DNA of 64,000 nt from Hippopus hippopus (GCA_946811185.2 OX328112.1:18085215-18149214); one strand, 5' to 3'; shown: positions 39,401 to 43,382, numbered from the stretch's first letter. The notes: generated by a model from the sequence alone, not told the origin. Numbers and translations are program-made.

Positions 39401-42165
39401 AATTCACATGCCCCTTTACTGATCCCAAAAAGGGGTGACAGAAGTTTTGGTAACAAACAGGATCAAACTAACAGTAAACTGATTGGGGGCTTCTCTAATA
39501 ACGCCAGAAAAAACAAACTGTTTCAGGTGACCCTACCAACCCTACCCAGTAGCTGCTGACCGGTTTCTTTCTTTCTCAATTTCAGCCAATATGGCCCAAT
39601 GAACTTCATCCCAAGCTGTTTTGTTCTGTTCCTGTAAATAGTGTGAACACCGTCGATGTCTTTCAGACAGTATGTCTAAGATAGCATCGCAAATTTTTCA
39701 CACAACAGTCAATTTCAGACCATGATGATCTTTAATTCGTCAGACAATTTCTCTTTCGTCCATTTTGTTGAAAATTTCCAGTGCGTATCTTAGGCTGACC
39801 CATCTGTCAGACTCATGAAATCAGTGTCTGTGTGATTGTTGACTTCGTCCAAAATGGCAACCGCCATTCTTTCAGTCAATGTGAAAGAAAATGTCCCCAA
39901 TTCAGGGCATTTACATGCTTGGATCCTATTCCAATACTTTGCCCATGTACAGTATTTGGCTGTGGTACCACCCACCACCAGGGAATTACATTGCGGTCAA
40001 AATAACAGGACAAGAGAAAAAAGACAAGGTAAAAATTTCAATCACATGGAATTTGTAAACATATCATCTGATGTTTTTTGCTCCGGCAGAATTGACTCTA
40101 GAATTTATGGTCGTTTGGCAGTTGTTATATATATATATATATATCCTAGAAGAAATAGCTGGAATTCTTTGATATTCCTTTAATTTGAAAAAAAAAAAGA
40201 ATGAAAAAAAAAAAAGGTTTTCTGACTGACCAACCTTATTTTTTTTTCAAGAGACACCTGAAGCACAGGTGGTTTTTTTTTTCTGGCCTAAGGTTATTAT
40301 GTAGTATAAATGTAGCATGATTATCACACTGACTACCTGGCTTCCATCTGAGGTGTTAAACCAAAATAATCCTCAATGGTAGAAAACAGTTTTATTACCG
40401 CTCAGAAATAAGACTTAAATGATGAACAAATCCAAGCCAGATACTTGGGTGTGAATGTTACGGTTCATAAAATGATTGTAAATGGAATATAAGTGTGTGT
40501 ATGGGAAGATACATTTAATATAATGGTCTTAAAGTGTAATCTAGTGTCCAAGATGTTAACCCTTTATCATACTGTCCCGCTACAAAAGAAAAAGAGGCTT
40601 TTCGAAACACTGTGGAGAAAGGTGATAAATATGGTATATTACCACAGTCTGCATTTCTGCGTGGTCGGATCATGTTGAGTTGCGTGTGTATAGAGGTGCA
40701 TATCGGATGAGACCGAAGGTCAAATCCAATATTCACCCCTTTACACACGCATTGAGACATGATCCGACCACACTGAAATGCTGAAATGTTGTAATATTCC
40801 TTTTATTATACACCTAACCACAATAACTATAAAGAAACATACAAAATCAATACAAATAACCAAAAATTCAGAGAACTACATTTCACTGTACATAAATGTA
40901 CAATACTTATGAATGGCAGATCAATATAGATAGATAACAGTAAGTCTGCATAGATCAGCATGCATTTAAAAATGGCGGTTGCCCCCGAGCCGCTACAAGA
41001 AAAAAAAAAAAACAACTGTGACCTAAAATTATTTCTTAAACACTGAAAAGGTATTCAGTGGTTGTTATTCACTGTCACTATCCAGAACAGTACATTTCTT
41101 TTCGTTTTAACGCAGGAGGCAAGTCAAACTTGTGATTATGAATCGCGATTCTTAGGTTCACGAGTGTATCATACAGTAGCATATGGAAATACCCTCAAAA
41201 CAACACGGTTATATATATATAAATGGGCACTGAAATCCGACAAAATCAAAATCTGTATAGAAACAATTTTTGAAAAAAGCAGATGACAAATAATAGATGA
41301 AACAGCTATAAATACACTAAAAATGGGGTTTTCGGGCTTCGTCATGCAGGGTGAAAGTGTTAGGAATTTGGCGAAAAAGACCCGAATGTCACAGACGTTA
41401 CGTAGTCCGTGTACACAACTATGCTCTACATACTGTACTAGGCTGATCAGAAAATTTTTCTGTCAAGTTGTATTGGCGAGTTAGATAACGCCCGTATTTT
41501 ACTCGGATCATAGATATATAATAATGCTGGTTACCAGTATTTTCTTCATTTCACATGTTTCCTTTCCTTTTTTTTTTGGAAAACATGAAAAAAAATCTTG
41601 GCCAAAGTTATACTGTCAGCTGAAAATGCTGTCAATTAGAACATGTTAAAATTCAGATGTCTGGTAATGGCACAGCTGTATCAGTTACAACATTTATCTA
41701 AGCAATAGATTCCATAATGGATAGGTATGTAGCTATACATGTAGCTAAAGATAATTACCTTGTTACCAAAACTTGCAACTGATGCTCTATGTAACTTCAA
41801 TTTACCAAACTTCTCTGTTACCAACACTTCCATGAGGCCTATCAAAAAATTATCTGCCTTGAGGGTTTCCCGACCCTACCTAGAAAATGCAGCCAACCAT
41901 TAACTTTTTATGCTATGATTGAAAAAAATAAACTGTCACATGTTATTTCTGTACATGGTCCATGTAAAAAATTTTTTGGAAAAAAAAAAATCCCTATCTA
42001 CAGCATCTCGGACAGAAACCCTAAACACAGATATTTTTAGATAGGCCTGAATCCCAAAATGAGTGAAATTTCCAGATTTTTAATTCATCTAAAACATAAA
42101 GTAAACCTTTACCTCTCCCAGTCAGATGCTGTGGTAAAGTCTGTGATCTCAAATACTTCTCCATC
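6174..42165 (-). CDS. RAB3GAP1: Rab3 GTPase-activating protein catalytic subunit, 23 of probably 24 coding exons
   Basis: The product is the catalytic subunit that, with RAB3GAP2, stimulates GTP hydrolysis by Rab3 and acts as an exchange factor for Rab18 (known for the family); it works on cytosolic and ER-associated membranes. I joined 23 exons by GT-AG sites and matching phase: 3252 nt, 1083 residues plus stop, no internal stop. The frame matches the vertebrate protein from near its N-terminus (VFEITDFTTASDWER) to its C-terminus (APYSKNLPQRMY, then GAFGSDSIFQ and stop). The arginine known to be essential in the human protein (Arg728, by my own count from memory of the human sequence) aligns with Arg830 here (LSLRMQIPGNMW, exon at 11220-11341). 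The human protein is 981 residues; the excess lies mainly in an acidic Ser/Glu-rich linker (exon 16031-16770). The start codon exon is not found: the first recognised exon starts in phase 0 at 42165, so a short upstream exon is needed. No AATAAA is visible in the roughly 650 bp after the stop. Confidence 0.95.
6437..6590. mobile_element. Partial MITE family H in last RAB3GAP1 intron
   Basis: GCCATGCTCTGGCCAAAAGA with CTTACTGCATCTCCG matches one arm of the elements at 37552-37815 and 51952-52222. The other arm is missing. Confidence 0.55.
7253..7471 (-). CDS. RAB3GAP1: RAB3GAP1 exon
   Basis: Residues 932-1004: ELTRIIMQAEIIISRNISLK, SELDIFVASILQNSEVTVRG, GPAGTVINKLFHSAQR. It matches the vertebrate helical region and GHAGRIIHKLFVNAQR. 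Acceptor ATTTTAG, donor GTAGGT. Confidence 0.97.
7491..7995. repeat. Interspersed repeat with internal palindrome, pair of 38893-39255
   Basis: An inverted repeat (GAAAGATTGAAATTTATCTC against GATGAAATAAATTTCGATCT) is followed by CCCTCTGGTTGAATGGCA, TTTTTCACTGGTCATAAC and CAAACCATAATCCA, in the same order as the copy at 38893-39255. A C19/A9 homopolymer run at about 7630-7660 interrupts it. Confidence 0.65.
8336..9085 (+). mobile_element. Degenerate family D pearl-like array
   Basis: It starts AACAAGAGGGCC. From 8560 it carries about four decayed monomers (CACAAGGTTTTTCT, GACCCATTTTCAA, GAGATATCATCAAG, ACAAACATTCTGACCAA). There is no terminal hairpin. It fills the intron between the exons at 9117-9217 and 7253-7471. 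Confidence 0.6.
9117..9217 (-). CDS. RAB3GAP1: RAB3GAP1 exon
   Basis: Residues 898-931: DDAKIPVLKQVIEQASLKAS and a charged tail to KKYE. This is the less conserved linker that aligns by position with vertebrate VKKIIKQIISHSSK. Both splice phases fit. Donor GTAGGA. Confidence 0.9.
9340..9545. mobile_element. Palindromic MITE family A copy
   Basis: The core GAAAACATTGAGGGATAAGG with its mirror around 9465, and an outer right end GCACAGAATTGTTT. Diverged. Confidence 0.6.
10137..10233 (-). CDS. RAB3GAP1: RAB3GAP1 exon
   Basis: Residues 866-898: ILHFLQSLKPAQVVVHLLPM, then LMHAALLKALEK, matching VLHYLAIQKPADLARHLLPCVIHAAVLK. Donor GTAAGT. Confidence 0.96.
10265..10313. mobile_element. Family B MITE fragment
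   Basis: It keeps only one half: GTGCAATCTGATCTTAATCT then ACACTGTCC. Confidence 0.5.
10381..10612. mobile_element. Palindromic MITE family A copy
   Basis: Outer ends CTAACCCTTTAACAAAA and TTGTCTAGTAAAGGGTAA, with an intact core palindrome at about 10433-10495. Confidence 0.75.
10618..11197 (-). mobile_element. tRNA-derived SINE (type 2) with internal minisatellite expansion
   Basis: On the minus strand the head is GGGTCCTTTAGCTCAGTGGT, GTGTAGGACTCGTTGCC, GGGTTTGAGCCTCACTGG: A- and B-box-like tRNA promoter parts at about 11195-11125. The 3' end (ACATTATTTCAGTC-like, then AATCAATCAATC) is at 10620-10690. The other copies (28478-28706, 28792-29032) are continuous; here the CTAG/GGTGAAACCCAG segment is amplified eightfold. 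Confidence 0.8.
10705..11084. repeat. 47-bp minisatellite, eight units
   Basis: Units begin GTATATTCTGGGTTTCACCG and end GGCTCTGAAGTGTCAT; their starts fall at 10711, 10758, 10805, 10852, 10899, 10945, 10992 and 11039. The unit is a segment of the surrounding SINE. Confidence 0.93.
11220..11341 (-). CDS. RAB3GAP1: RAB3GAP1 exon carrying the presumed catalytic arginine
   Basis: Residues 825-865: LSLRMQIPGNMWVEVWQTAR, PVPARRQKRLFDDTREAEK. The Arg of LSLRM (residue 830) aligns with human Arg728, reported essential for GAP activity. The ARRQxRLFDDTREAEK block is nearly invariant. The donor GTACCT is phase 0. The pearl-like array at 11396-13325 starts 55 bp upstream of the acceptor. Confidence 0.97.
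11396..13325 (+). mobile_element. Pearl-like tandem-array element, family D, full length
   Basis: The head is AACAAGAGGCCCATGATGG and CCCTGAAGTTGCTCACCTGA. About 12 monomers of 145-155 bp follow, each with GACCTAGTGACCTAGTTTTT, TGACCCATTTTC, GAGATATCATCAAGACAAAC and TGTGGCCTCTAGAGCGTAC. It ends with GACGACGCACGACTGACAC, the hairpin CTTGAGCACTTCGTGCTCAG and AAGCTAAAA. The monomers read open in short stretches (peptides repeating SRGHIF and KVGQNV on the minus strand); these are not genes. Confidence 0.85.
13913..14018 (-). CDS. RAB3GAP1: RAB3GAP1 exon
   Basis: Residues 790-825: AANPGCVLEDFVRWYSPRDF then IEETVEDENGQI, matching vertebrate AANPGCSLEDFVRWYSPRDYIEEE. Donor GTACAT. Confidence 0.97.
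14110..14322 (-). mobile_element. tRNA-derived SINE (type 4)
   Basis: The minus-strand head AGCCTGGCGGGGTAGCTCTG, then TCTGACTTGTGACCTGGTGG and a GTTCTATACCC B-box. The body TTTTTCGCCTGTCACCTCTG is shared with the copy at 56933-57118. Confidence 0.75.
14436..14664. mobile_element. Palindromic MITE family A, best-preserved copy
   Basis: Consensus of the family: about 230 bp, outer ends TTAATCCTTTACCGAACAAT and its mirror TTGTTTGGTAAAGGGTTAA, and a central palindrome of about 65 bp (GAAAACATTGTGGGAAAAGG, AGAAAATGCTGGT|ACCAGC, mirror). The outer ends suggest target joining at TA or TTAA. No ORF. More than 40 copies or fragments lie in the window. Weak or partial ones not listed separately: 15530-15690, 16956-17184, 23750-23937, 29071-29195, 29714-29870, 30100-30365, 32340-32516, 38150-38351, 38800-38890, 40557-40640, 41512-41670, 46985-47310, 50480-50640, 51735-51930, 57380-57470, 58260-58530, 58540-58765, 61598-61830, 62055-62125. 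Confidence 0.85.
14842..14923 (-). CDS. RAB3GAP1: RAB3GAP1 exon
   Basis: Residues 762-789: LGTSAEGAELRARMQSACLL then SDMESFK, almost identical to vertebrates. It starts the conserved C-terminal catalytic region. Donor GTATTC. Confidence 0.97.
15712..15985. mobile_element. MITE family H copy
   Basis: Arms CTGTGGCAAAAGAAGTTTAATG, trimmed at 15722, and CATTAAACCCACTTTAAACAG near 15945. Between them is a GATCAGCCTGCACAGGCTGT palindrome at 15892-15930. The same layout is seen at 37552-37815 and 51952-52222. Confidence 0.65.
16031..16770 (-). CDS. RAB3GAP1: RAB3GAP1 large exon with acidic, Ser-rich linker
   Basis: This 740-nt exon encodes residues 516-762. It opens with MLNCCIEHKKKRE, as in vertebrates, and closes with EPAPMTEDMLEEHAEVLAK, the most conserved block of the family. 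Between them is a low-complexity linker of about 180 residues rich in Ser, Asn, Gln, Glu and Asp. It is probably disordered and is clearly longer than my recollection of the human linker. Within it, SSEEEEFFECDNEN keeps the vertebrate EEEFFEC motif. The acceptor is CCCCACAG and the donor GTAAGA. An antisense open frame here is a composition shadow. Confidence 0.97.
17266..18262 (+). pseudogene. Mariner-family DNA transposon relic
   Basis: A 997-bp element with about 30-bp terminal inverted repeats (GAGAGGTGTTCAACTTATTA at both ends, one mismatch at the tip) and a flanking TA duplication (17264-17265, 18263-18264). Fragments of a mariner transposase are readable on the plus strand: a helix-turn-helix-like VSVATVQRIQHGKGVI near 17523; VSFHGKTSLIFFNKGVKVNA near 17740; the second catalytic Asp in HQDSASSYTAKM near 17876; the third in SPDAAPMDFGIWGILKRR near 17973. 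The last two Asp are 33 codons apart in one frame (34 expected), with stop codons between. It is non-functional; activity could only be non-autonomous. Confidence 0.88.
18270..18395. mobile_element. Family A MITE, truncated, next to mariner
   Basis: The core GTTGTGGGAAAAAGGACAAA with its mirror, and right end TTGTTTGGTAAAGGTTTAA. The left outer part is missing, so the mariner may have landed in it. Confidence 0.6.
18489..18543 (-). CDS. RAB3GAP1: RAB3GAP1 exon
   Basis: Residues 497-515: VDLGPPNLGSCILQQKLQ, matching the family GPPDLRCCLLHQKLQ. It splices in phase 0 to the MLNCCIE exon. Donor GTATGG. Confidence 0.95.
18640..18835. mobile_element. Family A MITE copy
   Basis: The left end ATCCCTTTACCAAATAATCC is clear; half of the core palindrome is deleted. 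Confidence 0.6.
18853..19081. mobile_element. Family A MITE, intact, opposite orientation
   Basis: Ends AACTCTTTACCACACTACAA and GATTGTGTGGTAAAGGGTTA, with a near-perfect central palindrome at 18958-19026. Confidence 0.8.
19358..19530 (-). CDS. RAB3GAP1: RAB3GAP1 exon
   Basis: Residues 440-497. KSAPVEGLLYKLSVCICVLN, HGGLFAVAQIWQEFVMEMRY and RWENNYIID match the vertebrate KSAPSDSLTYKLALCLC, HGGLKGVAHLWQEFVLEMRF and RWENNFLIPG blocks. Donor GTGAGA. Confidence 0.97.
19625..19915 (+). mobile_element. Family J head followed by tRNA-like SINE fragment
   Basis: AACAAGAGCAGCAGATGTG starts it. A block TTTTTAGGGTTACCTATCCT and TCCCCTTCTGATAGTCAATA is shared with 26260-26548. 19845-19915 has a minus-strand tRNA B-box-like GGGTTCAAATC. 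Confidence 0.45.
19968..20069 (-). CDS. RAB3GAP1: RAB3GAP1 exon
   Basis: Residues 406-439: YLFPDAAKPLNSEDDLEL and a charged tail to HPMAK. It continues the family LFLFPDA motif. Donor GTGAGG. Confidence 0.93.
20741..20967. mobile_element. Family A MITE, intact
   Basis: Ends ATTAACCCTTTATCACACAA and TTGTACGGTAAAAGTTAAT, with a core palindrome at 20803-20864. Confidence 0.8.
21008..21278. mobile_element. MITE with long inverted repeats (CATATGGCCTGCAACACGCG)
   Basis: The terminal inverted repeats are about 60 bp: CATATGGCCTGCAACACGCG, GGCATTCGGACGTTTGCGTG on the left, mirrored at 21225-21278. An inner palindrome has GATCAGCCTGCGCA and its mirror. The second copy is at 59041-59311. Confidence 0.8.
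21302..21456 (-). CDS. RAB3GAP1: RAB3GAP1 exon
   Basis: Residues 354-405: EADISSALHKLTEPSMGYNI, then a Pro/Gln/Lys-rich linker, ending LLDQILQ. The vertebrate counterpart is ADITHALSKLTEP...LNTILLFLFPDA. Donor GTACAT, phase 0. Confidence 0.95.
21535..21796 (-). mobile_element. tRNA-derived SINE (type 1)
   Basis: The minus strand begins AAGCCTCATAGCTCAGTCGG, TAACATACAGGGCTTGAAAC (A- and B-box-like). A body with TGACGTCATTGCGAGAGGAG and an end near 21540 follow. Confidence 0.7.
21890..22045. mobile_element. MITE family F, decayed copy
   Basis: CCCTATTCACCAAGCATTCT at the left, ATGGTTTAGCCAATTAGAAA in the middle, CAAATATTCACTATGG at the right. Confidence 0.5.
22499..22585. mobile_element. Family B MITE core
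   Basis: CGACAGTGTAGATCAAAGAT CAGACTGCAC is followed by a broken mirror ATCTTGATCTACACTGCCCG. Confidence 0.65.
22624..22713 (-). CDS. RAB3GAP1: RAB3GAP1 exon
   Basis: Residues 324-354: GEYLINFLALCHRKETLDQL, a helical segment matching GDFVTEFFKICRRKESTDEI. Donor GTGAAT. The palindromic element at 22510-22580 starts about 45 bp past the donor. Confidence 0.93.
23997..24070 (-). CDS. RAB3GAP1: RAB3GAP1 exon
   Basis: Residues 299-324: SDLDPLQAPQWSVRIQ then DDPQCLL. This matches the vertebrate SDLDPIQAPHWSVRVR and NPQCLLGDF. Donor GTAACC. Confidence 0.96.
24092..24316. mobile_element. Family A MITE, intact
   Basis: Ends TTAACTCTTTACAAATAACA and GATAGTCTGGTAAAAGGTTA, with a core palindrome at 24208-24270. 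Confidence 0.8.
24330..24450. mobile_element. Family B MITE
   Basis: The palindrome CACAGTGTAGATAAAGATCA GACTGCAC and its mirror at 24345-24412, then the TTCTTTG...TGGCCAAAACAACC flank shared with 54376-54480 and 61135-61235. Confidence 0.75.
24895..25127. mobile_element. Family A MITE, intact
   Basis: The core at 25005-25072 is GAAAACATGGTGGGAAAAGG with its mirror; the right end is GTTGTGTGGTAAAGAGTTAA. Confidence 0.78.
25368..25565. mobile_element. MITE family F, near-intact hairpin
   Basis: About 198 bp, almost wholly self-complementary: GGTCCGTATTCACAAACCAT at the left and its mirror at the right, centre GATTAGCTAAACTAAATGGT TTAGCCAATC. The flanks CTG on both sides suggest a 3-bp target duplication. 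The hairpin's nearer arm begins 47 bp past the exon 25612-25680 donor. Confidence 0.8.
25612..25680 (-). CDS. RAB3GAP1: RAB3GAP1 exon
   Basis: Residues 276-299: ALNLYCTWPSLSEDMIVENQ matches the family LHLATTWPHLTEGIIVDND. The donor is GTAATT. A palindromic MITE (25368-25565) lies 46 bp downstream of the donor. Confidence 0.95.
25847..26072. mobile_element. Family A MITE, intact
   Basis: Ends TTTAACACTTTACCTAATGA and CAGATTGTGTAGTAAGGGAT; core at 25955-26022. Confidence 0.75.
26260..26548 (+). mobile_element. Family J hairpin-ended element
   Basis: It starts AAACAAGAACACCACAAGCA GGTGCC and ends GAAACAGCCAAGCTAAAAA. It is shorter than the tandem-array families but ends in the same AGCTAAAA. 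Confidence 0.6.
26601..26670 (-). CDS. RAB3GAP1: RAB3GAP1 exon
   Basis: Residues 253-276: FDQLPFGACEDPV matches the conserved FGKLPFGACEDPISELHL block, completed in the next exon. The preceding intron (26671-31638) is about 5 kb and full of MITEs. Donor GTAGAG. Confidence 0.95.
26815..26890. mobile_element. Family B MITE core
   Basis: GACAGTGTAGATCCTAGATC AGACTGCA with its mirror ending TCTGCACTGTCTGC. Confidence 0.7.
26980..27192. mobile_element. Family A MITE, intact
   Basis: Left end TAAACCTTAACCAATAATCG, core at 27030-27092, right end GGTGTAGTAAAGAGTTAAG. Confidence 0.75.
27228..27389. repeat. Long near-perfect hairpin, about 75 bp per arm
   Basis: TTAAGGAATGAAGAGAA, TTGTTTTCATGGAGGTATGA and TTCACACTGTATGAAACC on the left are mirrored on the right, with a loop of a few bases (GTGAAG at 27305-27310). 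Poly-A and poly-T runs sit in the arms. It is alone in the window and the family is unknown. Confidence 0.85.
28478..28706 (+). mobile_element. tRNA-derived SINE (type 2), full length
   Basis: GGGGTCCTGTGTGGCTCAGT GG (A box), GGGTTTGAGCCTCGCTGG (B-box-like), then a body with TGTCCTTGGGCAAGACACTT and a tail ACACCATTCAAACAGGG. It lies in the intron between exons 31639-31738 and 26601-26670. Confidence 0.85.
28792..29032 (+). mobile_element. tRNA-derived SINE (type 2), second copy
   Basis: GGGTCCTGTGTGGCTCAGTG GTAAAGTGTAGGACTCG, the TGTCCTTGGGCAAGACACTT body, and a 3' (CAAT)n end. It is in tandem with the copy 90 bp upstream. Confidence 0.85.
29429..29573. mobile_element. Family A MITE, right part deleted
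   Basis: A perfect-looking core palindrome at 29481-29546; the sequence then passes directly to TCAAAGGGTTAAG, so about 80 bp of the right arm is missing. Confidence 0.75.
30645..30861. mobile_element. Family A MITE
   Basis: The core GAAAACATTGTGGGAAAATG with a shortened mirror; right end GATTGTGTGGAAAAGGGTTA. Confidence 0.75.
30890..31122 (+). mobile_element. Family J hairpin-ended element
   Basis: It starts AACAAGAGTACCGCATGTGG GTGCC and ends CTCCTGAGCTAAAAATGG, with the GAAAATGTCAAAGTTTT and GGCTATGACAATACCTGG blocks of family J. Confidence 0.6.
31378..31580. mobile_element. Family A MITE
   Basis: Ends ATCCCTTCACCACATAAACT and TCAAGTGGTAAAGAGTTAC; core at 31428-31492. Confidence 0.75.
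31639..31738 (-). CDS. RAB3GAP1: RAB3GAP1 exon
   Basis: Residues 220-253: APVSVAVRFLYVLYDWVN aligns with the vertebrate PPVSIAIRFTYVLQDWQQ. Acceptor CTTTCAG, donor GTAAGG, end phase 1. Confidence 0.95.
31775..31925. mobile_element. MITE family F, heavily decayed
   Basis: Only CTACACCATTTTGGATCAGC CAATTAGAAA and GTTACTTTCTACATCTAAAA remain recognisable. Confidence 0.4.
32103..32340. mobile_element. MITE family H, decayed
   Basis: GCTCTGTGAAAAGGAGGTTT AATGCA at the left and GACCCAGGTAAGCCTGTGTG GGCTGTGCAGGCTGACATAG at 32279-32318. Confidence 0.55.
32895..33060 (-). CDS. RAB3GAP1: RAB3GAP1 exon
   Basis: Residues 164-219. PIFVQIQQKWRRMYHGTC and QYSHLAGLLDVFKMK are near identical to the vertebrate FVQIHHKWRRMYVGEC and QYTHLSGLLDIFKSK blocks. 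Donor GTGAGT. Confidence 0.97.
33379..33636. repeat. Perfect 129-bp tandem duplication
   Basis: 33379-33507 and 33508-33636 appear base-for-base identical. Each holds the left arm of a family A MITE (ATTACCCTTTACAAAACAAT through ATGCTAGATACCAG); the right arm follows only the second copy. Confidence 0.92.
33757..33985. mobile_element. Family A MITE
   Basis: Ends AGCCCTCAACCAAATAATCC and TTGTCATTTGGCAAAGTGTT; the core mirror is diverged. Confidence 0.7.
34001..34120 (-). CDS. RAB3GAP1: RAB3GAP1 exon
   Basis: Residues 124-164: YGLQDFVILQPA, then SESRTKLLLSSVNMALSDAG. This matches the vertebrate YGLREFVVIAPA and LLLSSVSIALGN segments. The donor GTCAGT is weaker but phase-consistent. Confidence 0.95.
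34300..34500. repeat. Palindromic MITE with AATCCTGAGCTGACAC arms
   Basis: The arms 34335-34372 and 34423-34459 are reverse complements (ATCCTGAGCTGACACAAGGT, TTTCAGATTCA), and weaker pairing continues outward. Single copy in the window. Confidence 0.7.
34599..35312. mobile_element. Candidate DNA transposon remnant with AAGCAGGGTTTTCC ends
   Basis: AAGCAGGGTTTTCCATG near 34599 is mirrored by GAGGAAAAACCCTGCTT near 35296-35312. The subterminal GACCCCCAAA block is found at both ends. No transposase frame is seen in the 0.7 kb. Confidence 0.5.
35878..35956 (-). CDS. RAB3GAP1: RAB3GAP1 exon
   Basis: Residues 98-124, including FGDLMNADNDFPSKAHCI. The family signature (M)NxDNDFPPRAHCLVRWYG continues into the next exon through a split Trp codon. 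Donor GTAAGT. Confidence 0.95.
36115..36428 (-). mobile_element. tRNA-derived SINE (type 1), full length
   Basis: The minus strand starts AGCCCCGGTAGCTCAGTCTG, GAGAACATGGGGTTGCTGG, GGTTCAATCCCTGG (A and B boxes). It ends with ATTGAATTAATG-like AACATTATTTCA... and (AATC)n at 36115-36125. Confidence 0.82.
36440..36642. mobile_element. Family A MITE, decayed
   Basis: GTTGGATAAGGAGAAAATGC TGGTCACC remains of the core; the mirror is deleted. Confidence 0.5.
36673..37327. mobile_element. Candidate non-autonomous DNA transposon, CAGGGTTCGAA ends
   Basis: CAGGGTTCGAATTTTGTTTT near 36675 pairs with TTTCGAACCCTG near 37316. Subterminal TGCAAGTC/GACTTGCA repeats occur at both sides. The ends look hAT-like, but I could not settle an 8-bp duplication. 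Confidence 0.5.
37379..37541 (-). CDS. RAB3GAP1: RAB3GAP1 exon
   Basis: It encodes residues 44-98, starting GAYTSGHWEEKTE, which matches the family SGTWEEKS element, followed by a beta-rich stretch and an acidic tail (DEEDGESDE). The acceptor is a good TTTTTCAG and the donor GTAAAG. A candidate terminal-repeat transposon (36673-37327) ends about 50 bp downstream of the donor. Confidence 0.93.
37552..37815. mobile_element. MITE family H, near-complete
   Basis: Left GAGTCATGCTCTGGCAAAAG GGGGCTTAATGCAT; right CATTAAACCCCCTTTTCAAA AAGCATAGCTCA; between them a GGTCAGCCTGCGTGAATTGG palindrome. It begins about 10 bp upstream of the exon 37379-37541 acceptor. Confidence 0.75.
37862..37925. mobile_element. 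Family B MITE core
   Basis: GTCGATCAAGATCAGACTGT GTAAAACATGCAGTCTGATT, then TTGATCAACACAGTC. Confidence 0.65.
38425..38612. mobile_element. MITE family F, best copy
   Basis: A near-complete hairpin: CCCATATTCACCAACCATTC, TAAGTGTTATTCTGAAGAAT, CTTCTGATTGGCTAAACCAA at the left and their mirror at the right, joined at AACCAAATGGTTTAGCC. Other copies: 5890, 21890, 25368, 31775, 60320. Confidence 0.82.
38693..38768 (-). CDS. RAB3GAP1: RAB3GAP1 exon
   Basis: It completes the split Arg and encodes FVSRVEEILHEWKLV, then a Ser/Pro-rich stretch ending PPARK (residues 18-43). This matches the family's VEEVLxxWKL helix. The donor is the consensus GTAAGT. The intron to the previous exon is about 3.3 kb and repeat-filled. 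Confidence 0.95.
38893..39255. repeat. Interspersed repeat, second copy of 7491-7995
   Basis: GTGAAAGATCGAAATTTATT TCATGG and its mirror, then CCCTCTGGTTGAATAGCATC and CTTTTCACTGGTCACAACCA, in the same order as at 7491-7995. Confidence 0.65.
39546..39631 (-). other. Unassigned exon-like segment in RAB3GAP1 intron
   Basis: The minus strand reads EQNKTAWDEVHWAILAEIEK, ERNRSAAT between TTTACAG and GTAGGG. The open frame continues upstream as RRCSHYLQ to about 39680. Another open piece is at 39790-39978. The peptide looks like real protein, loosely like Myb/SANT-type helices, but I recognise no family. It does not fit the RAB3GAP1 frame. Confidence 0.3.
40630..40798. repeat. Palindromic MITE, GTGGTCGGATCATG arms
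   Basis: CTGCATTTCTGCGTGGTCGG ATCATG near 40650 pairs with CATGATCCGACCACACTGAA ATG near 40757; the inner part pairs more weakly. It interrupts a family A copy that starts at 40557. Confidence 0.7.
42113..42165 (-). CDS. RAB3GAP1: RAB3GAP1 exon (residues 1-18 of the assembled frame)
   Basis: The exon encodes DGEVFEITDFTTASDWE plus two bases of Arg. It carries the N-terminal motif in which human Warburg Micro substitutions lie (the Thr and Glu of FTTASxWE are kept). The acceptor is TTCAG and the donor GTAAAG. An in-frame TGA lies just upstream, so an earlier exon must supply the ATG. It starts in phase 0 and ends in phase 2. Confidence 0.93.
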
Positions 42166-42589
42166 CTGAATGACCAATGAAAATCATCTTTGAAATTTTT
42201 TTTTTGCTTTCAAGCAGTGTGTGCGATCATGTATAAATGTACGTGATTCGCATTTAATATAAAAATATCACATACATTCAGTTCCTCTAATACGTACTAA
42301 AAAATACAAAAACTTGCACTATTGAAAATTTAAAAAGTCAAATTTCAGAAATTTCCTGCAGCAAAATGTTTTCAATTACATGTACTTCTCTTGGATGGGT
42401 TTTCCGAATCCAAAAATAGAATGGCTGCTCTCCGTCATCATATATAAGTATCACATGGTAACATGACATATCATTATAACAGGTACCAGTTTGCTGGACA
42501 GGAACATTTCTGAATCGTTTCCCTTGAAATTGCATTGTATTCAAAATGTTGCCGATGTTTAAAGTGCTATTTTTAGTAGGAAGTGTCTA

Positions 42590-42720
42590 GGGATACAGAA
42601 ACTTACCTCTAGCCTCTGAGTCTAGAGATACGGATCCGTATCCCTAGCCTGCTAGGCTAGGGGTACGGATCCGTATCCCTAGCATTTCCAATTAGGCCAG
42701 CTGGCTAGAGATACAGTTAT
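42590..42720 (+). repeat. Inverted-repeat block with GGATACGGATCCGTATCC palindromes, left copy
   Basis: AGGAAGTGTCTAGGGATAC, then two GATACGGATCCGTATC/GGTACGGATCCGTATCC palindromes separated by CCTAGCCTGCTAGGCTAGG, then AATTAGGCCAGCTGGCTAGA. An inverted second copy is at 50280-50430. Confidence 0.75.
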
Positions 42721-42894
42721 TACAAGTTTAATGAAATCTTGGTTTAAACATCCTGATTATCGTATAGAAATACGAAACAGTAGATCTAGTTGTTATTGTA
42801 CAGAAATTAGCCTGCTGCCATGTATTCGCCGTTTAAAGCGAATACAAATTCTGATGTGGGACATGGCAATTTTAAGTTACTCGATCAATATATG

Positions 42895-43140
42895 ACTCAA
42901 GCTGTGTCTTATGAACAAAGTCCATAACAAAGAAACAAATGAACAAATGCATGGCAGTACAAACCGCATCTGGCTGGATTCGAACCCATGGCGGACAAGA
43001 TCCTCATTTTTCGAGGTTTAAAAGACCAATACCAAAACCACTGAGCTAAAGAGATATCTCCGTAATGCAGCTGTTAGGTATTGTATTTTAAATCGGGACT
43101 AAGCCATGCATGAAGGAGTGGTGTCCTGTAACACTGTGGC
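42895..43140 (-). mobile_element. tRNA-derived SINE (type 3)
   Basis: Minus-strand TATCTCTTTAGCTCAGTGGT (A box) and GGGTTCGAATCCAGCC (B box), with AACCTCGAAAAATGAGGATC between. The second copy is at 61845-62060. Confidence 0.75.
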
Positions 43141-43382
43141 AAATAGGAGTTTAATGCTTCGCTGTAATGCATTGTAATAAAATACATATGCAGTAATCAT
43201 GCACCTGTTTTATCAACCTAATACCTGGATTTAGTTTGTTTCTCGATTTGAACGGTAGCTGCGATCGATTACCGGTACTAGAAAGACCAGAAAACACTAA
43301 TGACTGGAAAACGCCGGAAACACCTGAGAAATACATGTAGCAAAATACATATTAATGGGGGGAAGGGATCGAAAGGGTAGGG

